64,000 nt of DNA from Epinephelus fuscoguttatus (taxonomy: Eukaryota; Chordata; Actinopteri; Perciformes; Serranidae): the NCBI RefSeq assembly GCF_011397635.1, contig NC_064753.1, positions 37,243,822-37,307,821 of the forward strand, in the 5' to 3' direction. The translations under genes were made by a program, and so were the position numbers. Positions within the stretch are counted from its first letter, which is position 1. The number at the start of each line of letters is the position of its first letter. The notes beneath the pieces are model-generated. The model made no database searches. It was given only the letters and a program-made list of their open reading frames with translations, and was not told the origin of the DNA. Shown in pieces: positions 24,001 to 36,000 of the stretch.

Positions 24001-27000
24001 TTCTCTGCTGCTTAATGAAGCACCACTGGGCATTGATTTTACACTGTGGAGAGCCCGACAACAGGCTTCTCCTGTTAGATGGGTGGACTGTTTTCACAGC
24101 TCTGCAGACTGGTGCAGTTTCTGGGTCACATGCTGCTTCTTTATGAATGCTGACAGTTACACTCCGCATAAGGCAGTCCATATAAGTGCACACTTACCGC
24201 CACTATAGGTCCAGAGACATGATAACAAAGACGTGATGGTCTTTTCATGGCTTTTTTGTGTTGTTGTGTGAGAAGTGCTAATTATGAACCAGGTCCAACA
24301 TCACTGACTACATGTCCTTTTCACTCACACTCAATTGCACACATGTACATCATAAATGCTGAGGAACAGGTAGGAGGGATTAAATGAATAGACCTTTGTC
24401 TCCAAACAAGGAAGCTGTATCACAAATAATTAGGATGGACTTGTCAAGAATTATCCATATTCATGAGATCTGGAGTGAAGCATCTATCCCGGTATCCCAC
24501 ACTCATTTTAATTGCAAATCAAGGCAAACAAAAGATGCTTCAAATTTTCTGTCCTTCAGTGCGTTGCCTCGGACCTGTCTGTGACCCACCACTGTTTAGC
24601 AAGGAGACAACAACTTGCAAATGAGGATGTTTTCTTGGTCTGGCTTTTAAAGCTCAGCAAAGATTGGAGCAGTGAGAGCAGTTTAGACTGACTGCTTTAA
24701 CCAGAAATATTTGAGCAAGCGAGTGTGTCTCACCATCTTTGCCTTCTTCTTTGCTGTGTTTCTTCAACCACTCGATGTTCTTCCTGATGGCCTCCAGGAA
24801 AGTCTCTGACTTGCCAGGCTGATCTGGTAAGAAGAGGAGAAAAAGAAATGTTAAAATCTGCCTCTTGATTGATTCAGAAAATAAAAAATAAGTGTTCTTC
24901 TTTTGCCTTTACTACTTCTGTGGTACCTTCACTCAGCAAGCCTTGAACTTATCAATTATTTATACCACAAAATTGTCCTAAAGCAAGATTTTATGCTTTA
25001 ACTTTGAAATTTCTGTAGCAACGGGAGCACGCTGACAGCAAGGATATTTCTTTCATATTGACTTCGCAGCACAATAAAACACTATTTTCTGGCCTTGGTT
25101 TAAAAAGACCCACTCAGTGTGGAAAAGTGGGGGCTACAGTTAGTGTATAAAATCTCCAGGTTTGAGATTTAAGTTGATATTAACCACCATTTAAGATCAG
25201 ACTATCATTTAACCACAGATTAAATCTAGATTAAAACACATGCCCCTGATTTTTTGATAAATATCATATTATGCAACTCATTGCAGCCTGTTTATGTACA
25301 GATTACTGAGAGTTTAGTTGCCATTGCTCAGGATTTACGTCATTTCTAACTGAAATGACTGCCTGGTGGTAATCCTGCTCTGTGTTTCGTTTTGTTTTTC
25401 CTTTTTGTATGCGTGCCTGTCTGTGTGTTTGTGTGGATTAGATTGATGAGCGGAGAGAAAATAATGACAGCTGTGACAAGCTTTCCTGTGAGGGTTATTG
25501 GACTGGCCTAGTTCAGGCACAAGCAGGGACTTAACTATGATTGGCCCTGGACTACACGGTGTTGTTCCTGTCAGCCCCACTGAGCGAAAACAAAAGGTCG
25601 GAAATGGTCACGGCCATTACACTCAGGCTCATTTTGAAAACCTTTTACTGAGGTGGAGTGAAGAGCATTTTTTGCTTCATTGAGCTGATGTGGTGGGAAT
25701 CTGAGATATGTGAGAATTCTGTGTTTATTTGGGACGTTTGACACAAAACAAAACAATGAAATCATAATGCCAAAAAACAAACTAAAACAAAAAAACGAGT
25801 CATGCAATTTACACGGCACAGAGAATCAAATTGTATCAAATTATTTGGTCAAATTATCAAATCACTACACAAAAAATTATTCATGTTTCCTCTGGTCATC
25901 AGGACTGGGGAGTGGACTGACTGGTCTCAGCTGATGGCTGCTCCTCCTTGGTCGAGTCTTTCAGGTTCTCATACTCCTTCTGCATCTTGGCGGCCTCAGC
26001 CTTCGTGTTGTCGTCCTCATCCAAGATTTTTCCTACAGCAAAGAAAAAACACATGGAGCATTAAAAATCGCTGCTACTTATAGCGGCAGTTCAACATTTT
26101 GGGAAATATGCTTACTCAGTTTCTGGCAGAGAGTAATTCACACGTTGAATTCTGTTTGTTTTATCTGTACAAAGTGTAAAAATGACAGTCTGCTGTTTTA
26201 TGGAGGGCTGTGAGCGGCGACTTCCTGGAGACTCTATATTTATGCTTTATAAGGATTTAACAAACAAGATAATATGTTTTTTTGTTGAGCTTTAGAGGTT
26301 AAGGCTAAGACAAGCTAACTGGCTGTAGCCTTGTGTTTAACAGACAGATCTGATAGTGGTGTTGATGTTCTCATCTAACTATCCACCAGAAAGCAAATAA
26401 GCATATTTCCCAAACTATTCCCATCAAGGTAAATTTAACCCCTCTAAAATCTATATCTACATGGAAATAATCTGTGGGTCTCAATGCCCATGCCATACTA
26501 AAAGTATGCCAGAAAAAGATTGAGTATGCCTCAATACATAGTCAGTCAAATGCAGTATGCCAAAAATACCAGGATGTTCTACAACATCCTGTCTGATTTT
26601 GTTGTATAAAAGCCAGCATGCTTTTCTGGCTATTCTGACCCACAATCCTCCACACAGCGGAAGATATGTCACATCAACTGAGCCACAAACCCATGAAAGC
26701 TTGACAGCCGACTGACAGTTCCCAGAAGTCTCAGTGATGGATGACAGCACATTCAAGTAACTGAAGATCATTCCAATAGTAATAACAGGAATATTGATTG
26801 TTTAAGTGAATAGGAGAGAGAACAGAGAACTGTAGATGTGATTTCACTGTCGCAAATATAATGTTAGAATCTGCAATCTGCGTAGTAATTACTTTAAAGT
26901 TTAACTACACACATTGCAAAGCAACAACAGCAAAGAGGTTGATCTTTGTCTCTGGCGAGCTCAGTAAGTGGCGTTTGTTTATCTCCAAGGTAACAGACAT

Positions 27001-30000
27001 AAAAGCAAGAGGGTCAAAGTTCAGGGATTGTGTGCTTTACTGTGTATTTTTTAAGGACAGCTGCAGTACCTGCTAAAAGTATAAAGAAAAAATATGCAAT
27101 TCGGAACGCACCCAATATGTTTTTGTCCTAGTCAGTGATAAAGGAAGAATTCAGATCCTTTACTGAGGTAAAAGTACTCATGCCAACCTGTAAAAGTACT
27201 CAGTTACAAGTAAAAGTCCTGCATTGAAAATGTTATTTAAGCTAATAGTTTTAGCTGCACTTGTACATTTTCATATGTTTTCTGTACAAAAACCTTTGTA
27301 AAGTTAATAGTAACTAAAGTTTTCAGATAATTGTAGTGGAGAAAAAGGCACAATAAATCCCTCTGAAGTGTAGTGGGGTAGAAGTAGAGAGTTGCATGGG
27401 ATTAAAATACTCAACACAACTACTCAAGTGTCTCAAATTTGTACTTCAGTACAGTTCTTGAGTAAGTTGGTTTGTATATCCGAAAAGGTTTTAAAACACT
27501 TAAAGGTATGCTGTTGGTTACCAAGTGGTTTCATCAATTAAATTATTCCCCATAGGTAATAACACGATCAAACCATATTTTAAACCATATTTAACAAACC
27601 TTTTTATTCCTATACTTGCGTTACGCCTATGTATCTCCACAAAGCCTAATATACTTAATACATATGGTCACACTGAATTAAATTATATGATGTTATAGAT
27701 GTTTTTGTTGGCTAACTCGTGAGGCTGTTTACCGTTGGGTCCAATGAAGTCCGGAGGCCCCAGAGACTTTCCCAGCTTGTTCTTGGTCTGCATGGCTATC
27801 ATAGCATCCAGGTTCTCTGCATGGGGGCAAAACAAGCCAAACATTTACTTCAGATTTGATCAGCATTATGACGTCAGTTCACTCTTCAGACAATGAATGA
27901 AAACCTCTTATCTGTTTGAAAGCCCCAGGCTGTGCCTGTGTGACTCAGGGGGTGATTATCATTAGAAAAGGGTTCCATCTAATTAATGGAAGAGGGAGAT
28001 TCAAGAGTATGACGACAGCAAAAAACAAAATCTCTTGCACTATAATTTTCAATAATTCATGAATGCATTATGGACTGAATATTGGGAAAGAAAATATAGT
28101 CTCAGAGCAGCAGTAATAGAGATAATTTATCAACAACTACATTTATTACAGTGGGCTACGCTTTCACAACAAGATTAGAGAACATAAAAGACCCTAAATC
28201 AGCTGAGTGACACAAACAGATCATATGGTTCTCAGAGACAAATGACAACTGATCCTCTCTGGATTAACAAAGGGGTAAACATTATGTCCAGAAACAGAGA
28301 GAGCAGATGTTCTGGAGATACACACATCCCAGATAGCAGCTGAAATTTCATCCCGTATATCAAGTTACAGTTACACTTTACTTTAAGTGCCTGTGTTTAG
28401 CATTTAAACAGTAAATGCATGGTTTCTAACACACTATGATGTAGTAGTGGGCAGCTATCATCACCGTTTCTCCTATAAATACATATTTTATATATACAAC
28501 TGTGTTTTACTATCACTATCTGTGTCTGTTTTCACAAAGAGCTTTAGACAGCAGTTACAGTTAATATATTGGAGCTTGAATACCATGAACAGCTAGTCAC
28601 TTCTTATCTCGTTACTCCTACATCCATTTAAAGTGTACTGTTCATTCCACTTGCCATATGTCCGTATTTATTGTACTTTACCTATTTAACCAATGTTTAG
28701 ACTGATGGAATAAATGTCTTGGGACCATTTAGTAGTTAGGGTGAGGGTAGTTTAGCTTTTAGATTCTTGGTCAGTGTTTGGTTCCTGCTTGATACATGCA
28801 CTTCTTTATCTTAAATCTAGACAACGTGTTAGTAAACACAATTTAGATACTATCTGCTCAGTGTCTTAGCCCATATTCTCAAGGTCTAGATAGTTAACCA
28901 GGGTGTCCCATTTCACATCTCCACCATGTCTTATAAATTATACTTTTAGTGTTAGTTAGTTTTTAATGATGCTGCTGGTAAAGGTGGAGCTCATTTAAAC
29001 TGCTCTATAAACTGCTGAGTGGCTCAACCTATATTAACATCTTGGGCTCAGATTGAAGCTCGTGAACTTGGGGAGTTTTCTTTATACAAGTGAGGAAGTG
29101 ACATTTAGCATAAAGTGCTGTCATTTTTAATGAGAATGTGTCAAGCTGACACTTTTTTTTTTTTTTTTTTTTTTGCCTTTTTTGGGGTTTCACAGGCAGT
29201 ATTTTAAAGTAGAATGGCAGCAAGCTCCAGAATCTTATTTTGCTGCTTTCCCCAATGTTTCAGGATACTCCATGCCAGATTCAGTGTATGACATTTTATT
29301 CTGGGCGGCATGTTGGTGCAGTGGTTAGCATTGTCGCCTCACAGTCACAGGATTCCTGGTGGGGGATTTGAACCCAGGGTGGGGGAGCCCCTCTGTGCGG
29401 AGCTTGGATGTCCCCACAGCCCAAAGACATGCAGGTTAACTGGTGACTCTAAATTGTCCGTAGGTGTGAATGTGAATGGTTGTCTGTCTCTATGTGTCAG
29501 CCCTGTGATAGTCTGGCGACCTGTCCAGGGTGTACCCCGCCCCTCGCCCAATGTCAGCTGGGATAGGCTCCAGCCCCCTCACGACTCCCAGCAGGATAAG
29601 TGGTTACAGAAAAATGAATGAATGAAGGACATTTTTATGCAATTGTTGCACCTCAATATTTGCATTTACATGATGTTGCCGGAAAAACAGGGTTTTTGGC
29701 CCCTTGACACCAAAAGGCCTGGAGTTGGGGATGTTCGTTTTCAACTTGTGATGGCTCAAGGTTTAGGTTAACAGGAAATAATAGTGAAAAAAAGGTATTA
29801 GAAAACATCCTGACAGCTGGTCCTGGCTCCTAGCCTATATATTATAACCTATTTGCAAGCTTTAACATAAATGTGGCGAAGTAAAACTAGAAAGATTAGC
29901 ATAAATGGAAATAGCCTACTCAAGTGTAGAACAAGTACCCTTTAGAATTGTACTTCAGTGCAGCGTGTAAACGTACTTAGCTACATCCACCACTGCAGGA

Positions 30001-33000
30001 AGCTTATTTCAGTATAAACGTGGGCCCGTAATACTGAATAGGGGGACTAAAAGTAAAGTGCGACCCAAGCACCTCTCCAATATTTAGAGTTAGAGACATT
30101 CTGGTCATTTACTTTGAGTACACCACTGTGCAAAGAGAAGAAAATATGACTACAGGTTAGAGCAGCTGAATCAGGTCCAGATCTTTCGGGACTCTTGCAC
30201 AGTGACAGGATATTAGATATCTGGATGTTAGGACACAAAGAAAACAAAGCAATAAAACGAACAGAAATGTTTGATTTCAGCGCTGTGACCGAGCATCAAG
30301 GATCCAAAATGATTTCCTCTCTCATTTGCCTTCACTCGCTTTCATTTCTTATTATCTAAGCATCTCACTTGCACTTTCTGTGTATCTAAGCTGCCTCCTC
30401 CCACCTGTAGCGCTGTGGAAGCCCATTATTTCACTCTGCCCACACACACATCAACACCATCTTTCTTCCTCCACCATTCTCTTCCTCTACATCTCCATCT
30501 ATCTTGGGGCCTGTATCACCCGATTAGAGTTGACTGACAGCCCTGTGTATTCAGTTGTGTACCTGGGTGAGTCACTGGAGCATCACAGCCTAGGTGGGGG
30601 GAGTGAAGGTGGGGAGTGGGGGGCATTAGCTTGTTGCTAGGCGATGGTGGGATTCCGTCCTGTTATCTCCTCACAACCTATACTACATAATGCCAGGGGG
30701 GTTGTCTAGGAAACCCTAGGCTTTTGTAATGGTATATGCCTGTTTTGTTCTGGTGTGATCATTTGTTCCGCTGTAAGAGACAACACGCTGCTGGAGATCA
30801 TTTCAAAGAGCACTAATTAACCTTCTGCAGCCTACGTAAGGTCAGCCTTAGTTTTAATACTTGATCACAGCTTTTATAGCTAGTGGCATTTACACTTTGT
30901 AAATGTGTTCCAATTGGCCAGAAATTGTATTTCTGATCGGATTAGCTGATTAATTGATAACTCAATAGACAGAGAATTTTTGATTTATCAGTTTAATTAA
31001 ACGCCAAACTTTTTTTGTTGTTGTTCTAAGCTTCTCTAATTTGAAGACTGGCTGCTTATCTATGTGTTACATGACTGTAAACTGAATATCTTTCCATGTT
31101 GGATTGCTGGATAGAGAAAACAAGCAAATTGAAGACATCGCACTCGGCTCTGGAAATTTATGATGCCCATTTTTTACAATTTAAACATTAATTTATCGGA
31201 AAATAATCGGCATATTCAGCGATAATGACCATAATCTCGCTGCCCTAGATGAAATCATGTTTGCTGAGCTGGTTTTAAAGCACAACTATGTTATAAAAGA
31301 GCACATCATTTCTATTTTCTTCACGCTGGGACTGATTTGAGCAGAGAGAGAGTGTGAGTGCTGTTGTCTTGGGTTTCCTGAGGCCCACACAGAGAGATGA
31401 CAGCTGTCCCTTACAGGTGGCTGACCTTTCCACTGGCCACTGATGTGATGGCCAGCCATAAAAAGTAGCCTGTTATACAGGGTGCCCCTGACACTAATCT
31501 GTCCGTGCAGGCTTTACACTCCACTGCACCAGCTGATAGGGAACATTAGCTCGACTGAACACACAGAGAACACGAGGAAAAAGCACATACATAAAACACA
31601 GAGGCAGAGAAGTGCGTGTGCGCTGGCGGCTAATGCAGTGGACAGATTCAGACTTAGATTTGAAACCTTTTATCCACACATAAACCACACATACTGTTCA
31701 ACATGGTTGGAACCAATATCACATTACTATGAATATGTCAGCCATGTTTAACTGTAATGCTTTAAATCAGTGATACTCTCAGTAAATGTAAAACAAAACC
31801 TCCTTTTTGTTAGTTTAGGTAACATTAGTTGGGAATTATTATTTTAGACAACATCCTTTTGTTGATATGATCATATGATCATGATTCCACAGAGAATAAT
31901 AAGTACATTTTCTTTAGTGTACAATTGCCTGAAAAATAATGATCCTTGTGTTATCACTACATCATAATTAGTGGTTTATATCTACATAGGGAGCAGGTCC
32001 TCGTCTACTGAGATCACCATGTTGCACTGCCATGATTCTACAGTAGCCCAGAACGGACAAATACTGGGTCTAGATAGGGCCGTTTGTGTTTTCATTACGG
32101 CACCTGTAGTTTGCAGCCTCTTCGCAACAAGCTAACCAGCGTCGGGAAAAAAAGCACAGCGTACGTAATCAGGTCCATTTGTTTTGGAGAGGCTGAGGCC
32201 CTTGCAGATAATTTGGCTCCTGTTAAAAACCTCCTGAATGTCTGGATCTTAAGTTATCAAAGAAAAGAGCTGAGCACACATCAGCAGGCACTGGGCTAGC
32301 AGCTGTCTCCAACATGTTGAACAGTGTCAGAGAGACACTGATTTGTAATGCGAAGCTGCTTTATTCAGTGTTTTTCACTGGTTTAAATCACCTGGTCCAG
32401 TTGCTTCTGAGAGGAAGTGACCTCTGAGGATAATTCGGCTCCCAATAAAAATCTCCTGAACAATTAACACTTAAGGAATAAAGAATTCTAACCAGGAGTT
32501 CACGCTTGACACAGGGGAGAAGTTTCAGCTGGTTGGAAGTTGCAATCCTAACAGCTAGATGCCACTAAATCCTGCGTACTGCTCCTTTAAATCAAGGTCT
32601 ACAGTACTAGCTTTCATGGGAGATTTTATTGGACTCTTTCCTGGACTTTTCAACCACATCATGAGCGTTATATTTGGGTTGAAAGGTTCAGAGGAAGCTA
32701 ATAAATGGAACTATTTCCAGGTCAAGAATGAACTGTTACATGAAAAATACACAATATCATCAAGTCAGCACCCTGCCCTATGTATACTGTGCATTATGTG
32801 ATTTACCACAAATGCAGCAAGGTCTCTGATGACTGTGGCATGTGCCATACAATTCTATGCTTGCTGCTCTGGCACTGAATGTACCAGACTACAGATAAGC
32901 AGTGTTGTTTTTGTGTTATGTCTTACCCAGATAGGACACTCCCTCCTCTGGCGTGATGGTGCCGTACTTCACCATCATCCTCACAAAGTCTATCAGTGTC

Positions 33001-36000
33001 TTCATGATGGTGATCAATGTCTCTCTTTCCTGAGTGTCTTGATCTGCAGCGGCAAACCAGGGAGCAAATCCAGCATTAATGCCCAGCTAATGGTAATTGG
33101 CTACCGTGGCGTTAATGTTACCACATGGTGTTTGACTGTGGGGGTCATGATGAACGGATTATAAATAATTAGTGATGTGTGTGCGTGTTTTATCCGCACT
33201 TCCTAGGAAGATGTGTCAGGGAAACAAAGGCGGACAAAACAAGCACTGACTCATCCTTGAGAACAATATTGCCATGACAACAACGGCTCTCTAGCCCTGT
33301 TCTTGATCTGGAGAACTTCTATCTTTGGATGAAGGATGCTGTGAAGCGATAATGTTTGTGTCTTTGATCTAAACTGTCAAACGAACCTCGGGGTGTGTGT
33401 GTGTGTTTTTACCTGAGTCGAGGCTCCTGAGCAGACGGTAGAAGTTGGGGAAGTACTGCAGGTCCTTGAGCCCGTCTTCGGGACTCACCTCGTTGCCCTC
33501 TTCTTTGTCCCAGTTGTTGTCGGCTGTGTCACCTCCCTCTTCTTCTGCATCCCTGTCCACCTCGTCCTCAGTCTCGTCATCATTTTCTTCCTCATCCTCT
33601 TCGTCTTCATTGTAGCGGCGTCTGGGGGGCCCCCACGAGTCCTGGAGAAGCCAGAGTTTTTTGTTGTATTATTGTCATCCTTATTGTTATCATCATTATC
33701 ACTTCTTTGCAGGTTTTTACCCTGTTTGCGTCCGAACCCTGGTCGTCCTGCTGTCCTCTAGTTTCTTGGTCGTTGCTTTCAACATCTTCAATCTCATTGT
33801 TCTTGGCGTTTTCGGTGATGAGATCCTGGAGTGCCTCAGCCACCTGGTACTCCAGAGTATCCGCCTGGCTGTCTGTGATCTACAGAAAGACAAAGAGACT
33901 GAGAACAATTGTTTGTAATAACAAATGTGCTGTCAGACGTGTTAGAACAGAACAGCGTGCACTGACTATAAACCTTTTTGTATCACATATCGATCACTGT
34001 CACTGAGAGAACCATCTCAGGGAGCAATTTGGACTCCGCCAAACTACTTATTGAGTGTCAAAAAAAGTAATTTACAGCGGAAATCATGGAACAAAGTACA
34101 ATTCACACATCTCTTCCTCTGCTGGTGAGGAGACAGGGAGTGCAATGAGAGAGACAGTTCCTGTTGAGTAAATGTCACGCTACACGCTGTGTCGAATCGA
34201 GCGGCGCACAAGCTAACAACCTACCAGCCCCAGTTTGAGCAGTTTTGAGACGATCCTGTCAAACACCCCTCTGTCGTCCTCCTCGTAAATCTTGTTTGCG
34301 ATCTTCTGGACAATGTCCTCTGCTGTCAGCGGAGTGCCGTCGACCTGGCGGAAGCTTTCTGGGTCATCTTAAAGGAAACAACACATATGTCATCATTTGT
34401 AACTTCCTAAACATGCTTATTAACCACAGAAAGCAGATGTTTGTGCTTTAATGCTTAATCTGTTTGACTGTTTATTCTCTCCTCCTTCCTCTTCTCTCTA
34501 TTGTTGAAAAAAATGTGTTAAACCTGGAACTAAAAATGAAGTCTCTCTCTCACTATGTGGCAAAGATAATTTTGTCTTCTCCTCCTCATATTCAACATAT
34601 CTTTATCCACATGACTGAGTAAGAAATGTGCAATTGTTATAGCTTGACTCTTACATAACAGTCCCTGCTGCTCCTCAAGGTCCACGCACAATAAAAATAA
34701 GCAGTGCTGGAATACTTTTGCCCATATTGGCAGGTTGACTCATCGGTGATGTACTTTACCTTCAAACGGCAGGCCTATTTCTGTGTCACTAAAGGAAATA
34801 AGAAATGAAATCCAGACTGCGCTTGCCAAATTTAGATGTAGCGTAACCTGACGAGCTGCTTGTCATTGCCGGGCCGACCGCATGAATCGATGAAGTGTAG
34901 CACTCAGCGCTTTGTGCCTGAGTCACCTCGCCTCAGAGACTCTGCTTTGTGCTGATGATTGGACTGGATATCAGATTACATGCGTGTACAGTGAAATGTG
35001 TGCTGAGCTGATGAAATCTATTGAGACTCAAAATCTGTGTCAGCATGATTGGATTTTGAGTGAACTATGAAATATGAATTCAACATTAATGGTCCAGAAA
35101 AAATCCCAGCCATGCATTAAAGAGTCTCCTGTGAAGACAGCGAGCTGGTACCGCAGCATAAGCTTTCACAACAGTGTCTGTGAGGAAGAGGATAATCTCT
35201 CCCTCTTGCATTCACGTGTCCTGTCTTTGACTCTTTCTATCTGTCTCTGCTTATTCCCATCACACACACGTGTTTCCTCTGCCTATTCTGTCTCAAAATG
35301 TCTGCCTGGTGGCCTGCCAGCGACAGTCAGAAGCATCCTGCATGTGGCCTGCCCTTGGCGACGGGGGGCAAAGGTCACAGAAGCAGAAGGAGTCAGACCC
35401 AAACAGTGGCCTGTATGGGCAAGATGCATGGTGACAGGTGTGCGTACCCTGGTACTTGCCGTAGTCCATCCCATTCTTGGTGGAGTCGTAGTCCTCAGCC
35501 AGGCGCCGGCTCTTGGTGGAGTCTGACTCATCTGGGACGTACTGGTCCTCCTTCTTGAGCGGCACCTCAGTGGTTTCCTTTGATTTCTGGCCGTCAGCCA
35601 GTGACTTCAGCACGGTGAAGTCATCAAGGTCCTGCTCTGACTCTGCGTCCTTGGAGGCAGAGGGACGCTTGCTCTCTGAAAAGGCAGCAGACACGACATG
35701 ATCAAACTGGAAAAATAAAACTGCAGATGAACACATTAATAGTTTTTATTTCTCGATACAGACGATGCCTGTTTTACTGGAAGTGCTGCAACATGAACCC
35801 ATCCAGCAGGCGGAAATAAAGTCATTAATTGATTGGCAGTAAGGTTTCCTCTTACCAGCTGACTGCACCGCAGCCTTCACGCTGTCTGCCTCAGCAATCT
35901 GGAGGAAATGATGAACATTAAAGAAATAATTTCCACTCAGGATATAAGATCTGATTAATAATGTTTGCTGGGCTAATACCAAGGTTGTTTGACAAGTGAC

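Larger units (their letters stand above)
27817..32926 (-). other. SCG3 intron 8
   Basis: The largest SCG3 intron (5.1 kb). It contains a forward SINE (29303-29627), a TTAA-type element (31965-32590), a poly-T run (29152-29174) and part of an AAGTACTC-type repeat (about 29870-30000). No further coding exon was recognised. Confidence 0.8.

Noticed and set aside
35074-35526. 150-codon plus-strand ORF
   Set aside because: It is antisense to SCG3 exon 4 and its intron; a frame shadow with no recognisable domain.
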